Source: Tetrastigma voinierianum
Lineage: Eukaryota; Streptophyta; Magnoliopsida; Vitales; Vitaceae
Reading direction: 5' to 3'
NCBI GenBank assembly: GCA_016808115.1
Contig: JAEQBH010003956.1
Coordinates: forward strand, 62,001 to 126,000
DNA length: 64,000 nucleotides
Positions 1 through 11,620 of this stretch are shown here, piece by piece. Each line of letters opens with the position of its first letter. Position 1 is the first letter of the stretch. Under the pieces are notes generated by a model, which ran no database searches, had not been told where the DNA came from, and saw only the letters and a program-made list of their open reading frames with translations. The position numbers were made by a program, and so were the translations under genes.

Positions 1-777
1 ATCCATTGTCATGGGCCAGCATTTGGAATAAAAGCTCTTTTCCTCAAAACAAAATACTTATTTTTAATCTCTCTAAACTTTTTTAAACCATCATGATTTT
101 CAAAAAAAAAATACCAAATAAGAATTAAAGAGGAACTTAGTGACAATAATTTTCACAGCGTTTTGGAATATATATCCATCATCTCAATGAAAAGTCAAAA
201 CCGGTCTTTGATGGCTGCTAAGATAAACTTCTACTACTGCCATGTGTATATATGACACGTGTGAACATTATAGATAAGAGGTATGGAATTTGATTGGTTG
301 AATGAACTATGAAGTGACTACAGGTAATTTGGTAAACCTCACCAGTTTGTGAAATATTACAAATTATGGACAGTATTAAAAAATAAGAATAGAATCGAAT
401 GAAAATTTTATGCTAGAGAGTTCGTTTGCTTGGTGTCTTGAATTGCTTTTGTCTAGTTTATTTTTCTACACAAAATAAAATTTTATGAAATTGCATTTCT
501 TATAATTATACTATTTTTTTTTGTTAATTAAGGAATTGGCCTTGATTCAAGGAGACAAATGTGAATTTTTCTTTGCCTTGTGTTAGACATGCTTCCAAGT
601 TCTTGTATAACTTGGAAATTTATTTTTGTGTTTGGGAAAAGAAAAAAAGAAAAAAAAAACTGGTAATTAAGCTAAGTAAAAGAGAAAGAACCATACTGAT
701 TGAGTAGTTATATATTTAACAGTTTTCACATTTCTCACCCAACTCAACTCTACAAAAAAGAAATCACCAGAGTTAAA
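1..777. other. AT-rich intergenic DNA, 3' side of the ABCG gene
   Basis: No coding signal is visible. It lies downstream of the minus-strand ABCG gene and should hold its 3' UTR and polyadenylation region; TTTATT words (AATAAA on the minus strand) occur near 456 and 619. A CACGTG G-box at 256-261 could belong to a gene left of the window. Homopolymer A/T runs are common. Confidence 0.5.
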
Positions 778-3132
778 TTACAAATGAAAAAATAAAACAA
801 ACAAATCACACACGCTACCGGTCCTACCAAACAGACCCTTACACACCCAGATTGGCCATGCAGCTTCCTTCTTCTTCTTCTTCCTCAGCGCCTCTTGTTC
901 TTGCTTCCCAGCAACAGAGCAAAGTGTTGTAATCTTAGCAAATGAAACCCAAGCTACAGTCACCCACAAGCAGTTCCACTTGGTCAGATCAGTGATCCCC
1001 TGCTGCTTCAGTGTGTCCACTCCGGTGGTCACGCATGTGGAGCTTGTGATCTCCATGCCCAATGTGCTGCTCAAGCTTTTCAACAGGTTCAGTTTCATCT
1101 CATTCGATACAGCTCCCAATGGAGTGTTGTCGAAGATCTGGACGCCTCGGACGAAGCATCTCGCCGGATTGTCGAACTCATTTTGCAGCACTGCTTCGTA
1201 CGGATACTTTACCAGAGAAAGGTAGTGGAACCATATCCAGTAGGATGGGATTCTGTCGCGGTTGATGAAGAATCCGCTGAAGAGGAGGAAGTAGGCGAGA
1301 ATGGCGACGACGATGGTGTACCCTAGCATCACGTGCGGAACGACCCCTGAGAGGAACGTGACGAAGGAGTTTCCCGCCCAGAACGAGGCGAAGATGATGA
1401 GGAAATAGAATAGAAATCCCGAGACGCCGCCGTCGAGGCCGACGGCGAAGAATGTCGTGGCGGCGAAGGCGAACGAGAGGAAAATCAACGCCGGCAATGA
1501 GGTGAGGGCGTGGGAGAGCACGTAGGACGATCGGCGGTACGCGTTGTAAGCCGTCTCCCTCATGAAAATGTACCGCTCCTGTAAGAACACCGGGAGGGCG
1601 TCGGCGCAGGTGTAGAAGGTTGTGGACATGGCGAAAGCGAAAAACCCTAACCTCTCTTGAACGCCTTTCGGTGAGTTATCCAGCTGCCAATAGATTGTCG
1701 CGAGAATGAAGCCGGTGATAAGAACAGCGCCGAGACGGATGCCGAAAAGTTCAGGCATTCTGCGTGAGTTTGTTATGGATCTTTTGGAAAGTACGGCCAT
1801 TTCCACCCAAAAGTTGTTGGCGAAAGTGGGGACCATGGATGTGGAGGTTGCGTCATTTGTTGCTCCTGACACCAATTTCCCTTTCGAAATGCTTGCGCTG
1901 ATTGCTTCCTTGAGCGACAAGCTATTCGCGCCAGCTTCGTAGGTTCGATTGTGCTTCGTAGTCTGCCACTGCTTGTTGAATTCCACTAAACTCATCGTTC
2001 CACCTCGTGATCCTTCGAGTTCGCGGATCAGATCCAGTGCGAATTCCGTACGGTTCTCATTGTCTGGAGGAATCGGGTGGCCGAACTCAGCGAAGAACAG
2101 CGGAAGATTCATTGGCGGACCGCTGTAAACTGTTTGCCCGCGGGAGAGGAAAATGAGCCGATCGAGCAAGCCAAGGATTCGGTAGCTCGGCTGGTGTACG
2201 GTCATTATCACGATGCTTCCGCTCTGAGCTATTCGTTGGAGGACCTTCACCACCATGAAAGCGCTGGTGGAGTCCAGTCCGGAGGTCGGCTCGTCAAGGA
2301 ACAAGATGATCGGATCGTGAATAATGTCGATTCCGATGGAGACACGGCGGCGTTCTCCGCCGGAGACTCCGCGGTGGCCTTCGTCTCCGATGACCGTTTT
2401 GGCGGCGTTTCGGAGCCCTAGCTGGTCGATCAGGGCCTGAACTCTAGCCTTCTTCTTTGATTTCGAGAGAGTTCGAGGGAGTCTGAACTCTGCGGCGAAC
2501 ATTAGCGTTTCTTCGACTGTCAACATCGGATACAAAAGATCGTCTTGCATCACATAGGCTGAAATCACTTTCAGAAGCCGAGATTCCAGGGTTTCGCCGT
2601 TCAGCGTCACCGTCCCTTTCAAGCTTCCTTTCGCAATCCGATTCGCCAACGCATCGACCAACGTAGACTTTCCCGATCCGCTGGCGCCGAGCACGGCGAG
2701 GATCTCTCCGTCCCTCGCCTCGCCGGAGATGTCATTCAACAGCGTCTTCGTTCCCGAAAACGTTCCCTCTCCGGGTATGTGGTCCGCCGCCGCCACTCCG
2801 AGCTCGTTCCTCCTGCCAAACATCGCCGGAAGCGCCATTCTCCGGCGAACCTTGACGCTGTACGTCAGATTACTGAACGACAGAACAAAAGGCAGAGACC
2901 TCGGCTCCATGTTCGCTCCCCCCATTTCCAGCACCTGGTGCACCGGCGTCTCATCCCCAGTCTCCTCCTTCCGCACATCTCCGACACACTTCAGCAGATG
3001 CCCCAACGTCGGCGAAGGCACAGCACTGGAAACCGGCTGTTCCCCGCCCTCCATTGCTTGCCTCCAGTCAAAAAAGTCCTCCTCGTCATCTCTCGCCGGC
3101 GGTATATTCGTCCCCTTCATGAAACGAGACAT
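778..3132 (-). CDS. ABCG6: ABC transporter G-family half-transporter (ABCG6/1/16/20 clade), C-terminal frameshift
   Basis: Membrane half-transporter that dimerises to export lipids or cutin/suberin-type monomers; the family role is established, the substrate here is inferred. It reads in one exon, as is usual for this clade. The nucleotide-binding domain comes first: Walker [10 protein letters not shown] at residues 149-157, Q-loop Q196, signature VSGGE 256-260, Walker B ending LFLDEP about 277-282, H-loop H313. Hydrophobic membrane segments follow at about 466-484, 497-515, 545-563, 570-592 and 600-622, with a damaged last one near 722-740. The start MSRFM was chosen because the reading fits the family and a TATA box lies about 165 bp upstream. 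The frame runs 784 residues, longer than the usual ~730. In the +1 frame the sequence ends [14 protein letters not shown] (stop at 885-887), the expected family C-terminus, so the last ~46 residues of the annotated frame are probably an artefact of a 2-nt loss near 925-932. The clade is certain; the exact member number is not. Confidence 0.93.
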   Translation of the reverse strand: MSRFMKGTNIPPARDDEEDFFDWRQAMEGGEQPVSSAVPSPTLGHLLKCVGDVRKEETGDETPVHQVLEMGGANMEPRSLPFVLSFSNLTYSVKVRRRMALPAMFGRRNELGVAAADHIPGEGTFSGTKTLLNDISGEARDGEILAVLGASGSGKSTLVDALANRIAKGSLKGTVTLNGETLESRLLKVISAYVMQDDLLYPMLTVEETLMFAAEFRLPRTLSKSKKKARVQALIDQLGLRNAAKTVIGDEGHRGVSGGERRRVSIGIDIIHDPIILFLDEPTSGLDSTSAFMVVKVLQRIAQSGSIVIMTVHQPSYRILGLLDRLIFLSRGQTVYSGPPMNLPLFFAEFGHPIPPDNENRTEFALDLIRELEGSRGGTMSLVEFNKQWQTTKHNRTYEAGANSLSLKEAISASISKGKLVSGATNDATSTSMVPTFANNFWVEMAVLSKRSITNSRRMPELFGIRLGAVLITGFILATIYWQLDNSPKGVQERLGFFAFAMSTTFYTCADALPVFLQERYIFMRETAYNAYRRSSYVLSHALTSLPALIFLSFAFAATTFFAVGLDGGVSGFLFYFLIIFASFWAGNSFVTFLSGVVPHVMLGYTIVVAILAYFLLFSGFFINRDRIPSYWIWFHYLSLVKYPYEAVLQNEFDNPARCFVRGVQIFDNTPLGAVSNEMKLNLLKSLSSTLGMEITSSTCVTTGVDTLKQQGITDLTKWNCLWVTVAWVSFAKITTLCSVAGKQEQEALRKKKKKEAAWPIWVCKGLFGRTGSVCDLFVLFFHL

Positions 3133-3296
3133 TTCCGCTTCTTCACACTTCCCGGAACAGTTATTAATTACTTTTAACGGCGCAGGTAGCTAACGTACGC
3201 AACTGGTAGTGCAGTTTGCTAAGTTGCGCTTGGGGCGTTATTGTGAAGAAGATGAAAGGAGTGCGTGCATTTGTCATGAGAAAAGAGGTATGTTTC

Positions 3297-3304
3297 TATT
3301 TATA
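3297..3304 (-). promoter_or_regulatory. TATA box of the ABCG gene
   Basis: Minus-strand TATAAATA lies 165 bp upstream of the ABCG start codon. Transcription would begin near 3,265-3,272, giving a 5' UTR of about 135 nt. It is the best TATA match in the upstream region. Confidence 0.7.
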
Positions 3305-5509
3305 GCAAGTTTTTTTTCGTTTTTTTTTTTAAATAATAAAAAATAAGGAGGTGGGGAAAGCGTTACGGTGAGTCCAAAAATTCTATCTTACTGTAGATAG
3401 TATAAATGCATAATTAGGAAGGTGGGAGGTGAGAGAGAGGTGACCTACACCTCCTAATCTCTTCTCCGTACGTCTCCTTTTTCTTTGATACAAAATTTTG
3501 AATTTCTTGAGAACGTGGGTGGTTTTGCCTCATGGGATTCTGCCACGTGTTATTCATGATATACATTTCCTTGAAAATTAGGGTTGCGCTGATCTACTGT
3601 GTATAGGTCCAAGTAAACAACCTCTTGAGGCTCTTTTAGGTTGATGAACTTATTAGAACTTTCATCAAACATCTCACATGCCCTTTCTTCTACCTCCATT
3701 TATTTCGGAAAAAGGGTGATGAAAGTTCATCTTAACCACACATGGAGAAATTAACAAATTTAGCCAGTAATCATAAGTTTGCTCAACTGGAACCGTTGGA
3801 TCATTAAAAAGCTATGTTGTTGCAATAAATTAAGTTTCTAGTTTAGTTGACGGCTTAATCCTCTCATAGTAGACAATATTGTTTTACTTCTATTCATTTT
3901 ATGTTACATTATTATAGTGCTTTATTGTTAGATTCAAAACAAGATCTTCCATTAATTGATACGATCTCCCATTGATTTTAGATAAAATTATGAAGTGCTA
4001 TTTAAATTTAAGAGGTTTTCCTGTCTTTTGAGTTTGACTTTTCTATTGGATTTGGATACTTATCATTGATGTATTCATTGAGAATAGGCATAGCAGGAAA
4101 GGGCTAACCTGATACTCTAAGAGAGGGTTCGAAATTAAAGCTATATAAATGTGATTTGCCCAGGAATGTCTAGCTTCTCAAGGGTGGACAATGATACAAT
4201 ATTTTGGATTGAGAGGTTCTTCCATCTGTCAAGGTGATTTTTTAGCTTTGGCTTTTCATATTGGACTTGGGTACTTATCATAAAGTCATCTCACCCTTTT
4301 ATCACTTGAATATGACCTGGATGACAAATATTTTGATTTACTTACTAGTGTTAAAATTGGATGATCCGGATTCTACTAGGCTGGAATTAGAAAGTTTAGA
4401 ATGTAATATTATAAATTTTTTTGGGAATCTGAGGTACTAATAGAGTATTAGGCTGATAAGTCTGGTCTTATGTTATAACCCTATTATTGAGTCCTTTTAA
4501 AATTATAGATTTGCTCATGTTTGTTATGCATATAAATATATGATATATGATGTATGTTTGGGTTTGTGAGTTTAAGATATTTACCCCAGTAGTCACAATA
4601 TTCCATTTTGTACTTTTAAAATAGTGGATTTCTACTTTATTGTAGTTTCTTCTTAACAATTAGAATAAAAATATAAAAATCAATTAGTATGAAAATCAAA
4701 TCTTATAATCAATAGGATATTGATGTCACTATTTCCATGTTTATTCTAATTTACCAAACATGGAGAAATCTTCCTAATTGAGGCAAAGCTACTTATATAA
4801 GGGTATGTGGACATTACGTGGCACCGTCCCTACATAAAAGCATGGTGCAACTTTTGGAGTCAAAACACCCATAAAGATAGAAAGTCCATGATTCCATGAA
4901 AGTTGGAAGATAGAAAAAAATTAAATTAAAAATTAGAGGCCATCGACATATAGGTATATGAAAATTAGAAAGAAAATCCATAAGTAGAAATCCGGGTGCC
5001 AGCCCATTGAAATAAAATGGGAACCCATTTATTATGCCAAACACCACCCTTAAAGTCTGAATCTCAAAGGCCACCACCCTGCCCTATAGTTTATGGGTAG
5101 TTAGTTAATGTAGATGGAGGTGCTCTTTCCTGATTGAAGATATACAGGTCACCTAAAATGGGGGTATGTGTAAAAAGTCAAAATAGGAAACTGCAAAAAT
5201 TATGCTGTGAGAAAGTTCCAACTGTCAAGCCAATTTTCGCCCTCTCCCCCCATCACCTCTCAGCCTCTCAGTTCAAAGTTCAAACCTTGAAGGCTCTGTT
5301 TTTCTCATTTTTCCTGTTTCTTAACCTCAACTCCCTGCTTCCTCTCAAATGGGAAAGCAAAATCGAATTGGTAGGAGACTCCATATATATGTAAAAGTTT
5401 GTGGTTTTGAGCTTTATCCAAATTTTTTCAATTGCTTATCCTTCATTATAACTGGTCAAAATTGACAGAGTAGTTTCCATGTCAAACTTTCCTACATTTT
5501 GAAGAAGGA
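3305..5509. other. Intergenic DNA with a diverged direct repeat
   Basis: It holds the ABCG promoter and then AT-rich DNA without a recognisable gene. A diverged direct repeat of about 214 bp is visible: the word cttttctattggatttgg near 4,035 recurs as cttttcatattggacttgg near 4,250, followed by gtacttatca in the second and a near match in the first. The short frames at 4,468-5,394 have no recognisable domain and I do not call them genes. Confidence 0.45.
3542..3550 (-). promoter_or_regulatory. ABRE / G-box upstream of ABCG
   Basis: Minus-strand ACACGTGGC is a full ABA-response-element/G-box word, about 240 bp upstream of the TATA box. A second ACGT core (ACGTGGG on the plus strand) lies near 3,513. 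Paired ACGT elements suggest bZIP-mediated ABA or stress control, which would suit a suberin or cutin exporter. This is inference from motif and position only. Confidence 0.5.
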
Positions 5510-6518
5510 TTGAAGACAAATAAATGTTAATAAGATTTAACTTAAATGATTTAGAGGTTGAGGTTTGCATTGAGATGGAAGTTGTCGAAGATTCAGGAGT
5601 GTCAATGGGAACAAATTTGAGTGAAAAAGAACAAAATGAATTTTTTTCTAAAAGGAGTATTTTAACGAGATTAATATGACAGAGCTAATTAAGCTGAGCC
5701 ATCATAATACTTTTCATTTCACCACTCCCATTTAAATCGTTTACAAAAAAAATTTAGGGTTGGCCTCTTGATGGTTCATATTTCAAATCGTTGTGCAAAT
5801 AGAAATACTAATCAAAATTTTGCTTCCTTTATATGGAGGGAGTTGAAGCAAAAAGGAAAAAAAGGTTTTACAAACTTAATCAATAGGGAAGAATTCAACA
5901 ATTTCAATAAAAGGACATAAAAAATGTAATGTAATTGACTTCTGTTTGGAGTTGAATGGGAGAAATTTGTTGGATTGAAGACAAATGATTTTTTTCAAAA
6001 GAGTATTTTAATGAGATTGGTATGGCAAAGAGCTAATTAAGCTGGTATGGGTGATCAGAATTCTTATCTATTTTACGCGTCCCCATTTAATTCATTTGCA
6101 AAAAATTAGGTTCACATCTTGTTCTTGTTTTTTTTTTTAACATTTATTCACTTGTATATTAATGTTATAGAACCATATTCTTAGAAAGATTTGAACCTCC
6201 AAATTAAGCTGGCCAAGAGAGTTCACGTGTCACATCATTGTGTAATTAGAAATACAAATAAAAAAATTTGCTTCATTTGTGTGAAGTGAGTTAGAAAAAA
6301 TAAAAAGTGTTCCACATCTTCTATTTTTAATACACTTTAGCTTAAAGGCGGTAAATAGTTCTTTTTAGGACTCAAACTTGGGGTAGTTCCCATAAAGACT
6401 CGAATTTGAGACCCTCCTTCTTATATACTTTGTTTGTTTTAATCGTGAACGTTTTACCACTTGAATTAAACATAATTAACAGGTTTTACTCATCTAATTA
6501 ATATGATTGAAGAAAAAA
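5510..6518. repeat. Diverged ~346-bp direct repeats, cut by the copia insertion
   Basis: The block containing GAGTATTTTAAYGAGATT and AGAGCTAATTAAGCTG occurs at about 5,655 and again at 6,001, a spacing of 346 bp. The word GGAGTTGAATGGGAGAA near 5,948 recurs at about 15,870, on the far side of the copia element. A shorter block with tRNA-like promoter words (6,330-6,505) also recurs at 15,575-15,725. The copia element therefore appears to have landed in a small pre-existing repeat cluster, perhaps including an old SINE. Confidence 0.55.
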
Positions 6519-6523
6519 GGTTT

Positions 6524-7323
6524 CCTAGGGATCCAAATTTCCATTATCACGTCGCAACAACAACCTTTCAATAGAGAAGTGTTCTCCACCTTGCCATCAC
6601 GCCACCCGGGTTTGGTTCATATATGGATGAGAATTGACATTTGTTTCAACCAATGAAATTGGTTTCCATTTCAACTAATGGAATTCATCCAAGGATCAAA
6701 CCATTGCGTATAAATAGGCTTCGAGAAATTCCAGCATAAGAGAAAGAGTTCTAAAGATCATTCTTTCAATCACAGAGAGTTGAAATGATAGGTGTAAAAC
6801 TGTCGAGATTATCATATCGGGGAGAGTGGCAAGAAACATTGTACTTCATAGAAAGAGTACAGAGAAGAAAAATTGATAGGATTGTGAGCATATCTTAGAT
6901 GTGTGACATCTCGTGCCAGTTTTTTCTCATACATTATTTCTGATTCGCTCCCTGCGGCATTTCCACATGAGGGTTTTACCACGTTATATCTGGTGTCAAT
7001 ATTATCTTCCCTCCTTATTCTCTACAGATTGGCTTAGCCATCCATCTACACTTTCATTTCCCGAAGGTTAACATAACCACCCATCCGATGCTCTTATTAT
7101 GTAGATTGGCCTAACCTTCCAAACTGCTTATTTACATTTTCGTGGATTGGCACGACCACCTAACTGATTAAATTTCAAGGATTGACATTGTCACCCAAGT
7201 GTTCATTTGGTTTCTTGTGGATTGGCGTTGCCACCCAATTGTTGCTAACAATTACAATGGATTAGCAAAGCCACCTAAATATTACTTATTGTAATATTTC
7301 ACAGGCCACTCACAATCCTAACA
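6524..7323 (+). repeat. 5' LTR of the copia element
   Basis: It aligns by eye over its length with 14,756-15,569. Shared blocks include GTTCTCCACCTTGCCA, TTTGGTTCATATATGGATGA and CACTCACAATCC. It ends in CA, two bases before the primer binding site. From 7,027 it holds seven imperfect ~39-bp repeats with the palindromic core TTGGC-N4-GCCA. The extreme left end differs from the 3' LTR. Confidence 0.85.
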
Positions 7324-7325
7324 AC

Positions 7326-7336
7326 TGGTATCAGAG
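7326..7336 (+). promoter_or_regulatory. Primer binding site (tRNA-iMet)
   Basis: TGGTATCAGAG, the standard plant complement to the 3' end of initiator tRNA-Met, lies two bases after the 5' LTR. Confidence 0.9.
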
Positions 7337-7361
7337 TGTGGTTCGAGTTTGGGTGGAATCA

Positions 7362-8197
7362 TGGCCTAAAGTTATTCGAGTCCCATGATTAAATTGACAT
7401 AAATGAATTATTCATTATGGAAGTCTACAATGGAGGATCTCCTCAATTGTAAGGATTTATATGATCCTATTGAGGGAGATAATGTCAAGTCAAGTGACAT
7501 GTCAGATGCTGATTAGAAGTAGTTGAAAAAGAAAACATTGGGTGCCATTCTCCAATGGGTGGACATCAATCTCTACAATCATGTTGTCAAAGAGATAGAT
7601 CCACACACTTTTTGGAAGGACTTGGAAAACATGTACAAGACAAAGAATGCACAAGCAAAGATTTTCTTAATGCAGAAGCTGATGAATTTGAAGCTCAAGG
7701 AAGGTCAATCAATTGCTAAGCATTTGAATGATTTCAAATGAATGATCGCACAGTTATCAGTTGCAAGTCTCTCATTTGACGATGAGACCCAAGCATGCTT
7801 GCTACTCGGCTCATTACCAGACAATTGGAACACTTTGGTGGTGTCTCTAGGAAATTCATCCCCATATGAAAGCTCACGCATAAGGAATTAAATAGCCTAT
7901 TCAATGAAGAAATTAGAAGGAAAGACTTTCTAGGCAATGACATACATGCCCTTGTCACGAAAAATATGGGTCAAAGCAAAAGCAAATGACCATTTGGGCA
8001 TAACAAGCAAGAGGCAGATCCAAGTCTAGTGGGAAAATAAAGTGTTATCATTGTGGAAAAATAGGCCACATGAAAAGGAACTGCAAGATCCTGAAGTAAG
8101 GAGGAGACAAGAGCCAGAAGCAGGAATACGAAAAAAATACTGTCGCTACAACAAGTACTAGTGACAATGAGGTGACCTTACTTTGCAATCAAGAATA
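7362..8197 (+). pseudogene. copia gag (broken), CCHC zinc knuckle
   Basis: Remnant of the capsid/nucleocapsid protein. The longest readable piece (7,523-7,741) contains the Tnt1-type capsid words KTLGAILQWVD and AKIFLMQKLMNLKL. Further on, after stops, a nucleic-acid-binding knuckle CYHCGKIGHMKRNC is encoded at 8,043-8,084, with intact CX2CX4HX4C spacing. Several in-frame stops (for example at 7,513 and 7,739) and frame changes make it non-functional. The frame is then cut by the hAT insertion at 8,204. Confidence 0.85.
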
Positions 8198-11100
8198 TTG
8201 TTGTTAGGGGTGTTCATAAATTGTAAAAAACCGTCTAAATAGAACCGAAACCGCGGTTTTCAAAATTCATAGGTTTTGATTGGTTTGAAATTTTTGAAAA
8301 ATCAACATCGGCCCTATTGGCGGTGTTTAGGGATGAAACCTACTTAATTCGAACCGAATTCAAACTGTTATTTAATATATATATATATATATATATTTTA
8401 ACCTAATTTTTTGGTCATCTTCACACACGGCTAGAAGCTCACCACAGCAACGGTCCAGCAGCAAAATCAATCTTTGACTATCCCACTCATCTGCAAATCT
8501 CTTACAGCCCAGCCATCTACATTCTTTTCTTAAACCTCCATTGTTCCTTGTATTTGTAATCTCGCCTCTTGTAAGTGAAACTTATGTGTTATTTTTTAAA
8601 TTATGTTTTTTTTTTCTTTTTTCTTGTGGATTTGTATTTGAACTAGTTAATGAAAGAACTCATCGCCTCTTGTGGGTCCTTAAATTCAATTTCCTAATTT
8701 ATTTTAATTCCTGTCTTTGTGGGTCGTGTAAACTCATGTTGAAGAAAAAATTACATACAACATGCTAATCTTTTTAGTTCAATTTGGAATTTATTGACTT
8801 TTTTTAACTTCGAATTTATTGACTTTAAATTCAAATTAAATGTATATAAGGAAAATAAAATTTTATTTTATTTTTTATATTATCTAAAAAATATTCTTTT
8901 AAGGAGTTATTCTCGAAGCTAAAATGTGGATGTTACTCATATATATACCATAAATATTAAATTTCAAATCTAAAGTATTAAACTTAATAAAAAAATTCGC
9001 CTTAAATAAATTTTTAATTCTATTTATGATATTGTACATTCTATATTTACCATAATATAACTTTTACAATGCCTATTAATTGTGTTGAAAGAAATAAATT
9101 GAATTAAAGTATTTAGCTATAAAAAATTTGAATTAATTTTTACACTGTTAAGCAAATAGAATTTAGTGATAGATCATACATAGTAAATTTCAAGAAATTT
9201 AATTTCTCGTTTCTTTTTTTCTTTATGATATTTCTACTAGTCAACCTATGCAACAACATGTAAACAATGTTGTAGATAATCCTTATCAATTACCCCATGT
9301 TGAAATTAGTAGCTTAATATAGAAAGTGAACGAATATTTTTTTTTAAAGCATATTAAATTGTAGGTATTGAAGACTTTAGAAGAGAATAAAAAGTAGACA
9401 CTTAGCCACACACTAAGAGAGATTACTATACTTTATTGATAGTTATCAAACCTTAGTTTGATATCAGATGCTAAAAAATAGATAATAAAAATGGAATTTT
9501 GTTATGAATATGCATATAAAATATGTAAAAATAGAAATGTTTTTGTTATCTATATCAATCCTCCATAGTCACTTATGTCCATTTTTCATTATTTTAAAGC
9601 ATTATTTTATTTATGAAAAACAAGTTTATATTTCTATTTCAATTTCCTAATATAAATTATATCTTATTAATTGTTGTAGATGGATGAGGATGTGTCATAA
9701 AATATTGAAGGTTACATCAAAGAGGGAATAGTATCAAAAAATGAAGAAGAAGTAGGCAAAGTGAATAAATTGGAAAACAATAGCGTTGAAATGACAAATA
9801 AAGATTAAGGTGAAAAACCATAAACCCACAAAACTTAAAAGAACGAAATAAGTGAGGTAAAAATTTTTACAATATGAAATCATTTCACTAAAAATAACTG
9901 TGAGAAAAATCCACGTGCATCATGCAATTATTGTGGCTAATCTTATGCTAGTGATTCTAGAAATGGGGGGACTAGTAATTTATGGAGTCACTTGCAAACA
10001 AAAGACAATTAGTTTTGATACTAAGAAAGAGGTCGGGGATGATGATGGTGATGGTGCTAAGATTGAGAATTTAAAGGTTGTTAAATATGATCCTGAATCA
10101 AATAAACAAACCTTGGCATCAATGATTATTCGTGATGAATTGCTCTTGTGAGTCATTTCAAGGGGAGATTTAATAATTATTCTCGCTTATTAGGAACCTA
10201 GATTTGTAATCTTCTCATATCACCATGGAGAGATTGCATGAAACTTTCATGGAGAATAAAAACTTTGAAACCATTTGAAGAATGAACGCTGTGCTTAACA
10301 ACTGATACTTAGTCATGTTCTAATTATAATTATATGTGCTTAACTACTCATTGGATTGATCAAGATTGGAAGTTACATAAACGAATTTTGAACTTTTGTT
10401 AAGTTCCTAATCATAAAGCACAATTGGAAGGGTAATTGAGAGTTGTTGGAGCTGGATGGGACATTATGTTCTCACAATTACTGTTGATAATGCTAGTTCT
10501 AATGATTTAGTTATTGCATATTTGAAAGATCAATTTTCTTGAAGGTGTAAGGTCTTAAACAATGAATTCTTGCATGTTCGTTGTTTTGCACATATTTTAA
10601 ATCTTGTTGTTCAAGATGGTTTGAAAGAGCATAATGAGTCCTTATCAAGATCCAAATGTGCCGTTAGATCATCTCTACCGGGACTTGATGCTTTTAAAAA
10701 GTGTGTTGAACATGTGAAATATCAAATAAAAGTCTTTGTGTCTTAATGTTAAACAGAAAAATTTGAAGCAACCTTTGTTAGGTTACAATATCATGATGCT
10801 AAATATAAGAAACATTTTGAGAAAGAGAAAATTAAGGGCCTTCCAGAAAACGAAGATTGGAATAGAGCAAGGGTGTTTGTTAAATTCACAAAGATGTTTT
10901 ATGATGTTACTTTTAAAGTTTTTAGACTTGCATGTTATTTCAATTTTTTTTAAAGAACTTGTGGCTATGCAAAGAACATTGCAAAATGATACATAAATCT
11001 TTCTAAGTATGAAGGTAAAAGGGCAAGAAATTTTAAAGGAGATTGAAAAGTATGAAGACATTACACAAGGTATTATACATAAATCTTTGGTTTGATAATT

Positions 11101-11620
11101 TATATTTTTGTGATATATAAAATGATAACTCTTCTTTTTATATGTTTTGCTAGAAATTGAGAAATCAAGTAAAATTGTGGAGGAAGATTCAATGGAAGAG
11201 GATATGTAAAGCTTTGAAATGTGAAGCTTTTTTCTATGTTGTTGGGTTGTAAAATTTAGATTTCCATGGATAATTTGTATCAATGTTTAAGAGAATTTGT
11301 AGTACTTAATTTATTAGGTATTTTAAAATATTTTTCTTATCATGTTTGTTGAATATTTTATTGTAGAATTTTCTATTTCAAGTTTATAAAAAAATGTTTA
11401 ATTAGTTTATTTATAATTATTTCTTTTACATACATAAATTGAGTTCAAACTGCGGTTCAAACCGTAAACCGAACCAAATCGCAACATTAGGTTTGGTTGG
11501 TTTGAGTACTTTGAACGGTTTGGATCGGATTGCAATTTTTTCAAACCGATGTTATAGGTTTGGATTGAATATGATGCTCAAATCGATCTAAACTGATCCA
11601 CGAACACCCCTAATTGTTGT
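8197..11620 (+). mobile_element. hAT transposon nested in copia, with perfect 8-bp target duplication
   Basis: The element is 8,205-11,612, bounded by 12-bp terminal inverted repeats TAGGGGTGTTCA and, at the right, CGAACACCCCTA (one mismatch). Flanking 8-bp duplications ATTGTTGT are at 8,197-8,204 and 11,613-11,620. Removing the element and one duplication rejoins copia gag to protease. Subterminal DNA is rich in AACCG/CGGTT words at both ends (8,225-8,340 and 11,445-11,600). A TA microsatellite is at 8,376-8,396. It holds one broken transposase. Confidence 0.95.
9900..11220 (+). pseudogene. hAT transposase (broken), BED finger and RNase H-like core, no hATC
   Basis: Remnant of an Ac/RICESLEEPER-type transposase. 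The N-terminus has a BED-type finger: CNYC at 9,923-9,934 with an in-frame stop just after, then NLWSHLQT. The RNase H-like core follows in several frames: HWIDQDWKLHKRILNF near 10,350-10,400, TVDNASSND at 10,480-10,509 (aspartate retained), HVRCFAHILNL near 10,573-10,605, then ARVFVKFTKMFYDVTFK near 10,865-10,920. The C-terminal hATC dimerisation domain expected next is not found before the right terminal repeat. This is an internally deleted, inactive copy. Confidence 0.87.

Noticed and set aside
2729..3193. Plus-strand frames overlapping the ABCG gene (also 980-1,265, 1,706-1,942, 2,077-2,421)
   Set aside because: They are antisense shadows of the GC-richer ABCG coding sequence and show no domain.
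10783..11283. Minus-strand 166-residue frame
   Set aside because: Antisense to the hAT transposase remnant, AT-rich, no domain.
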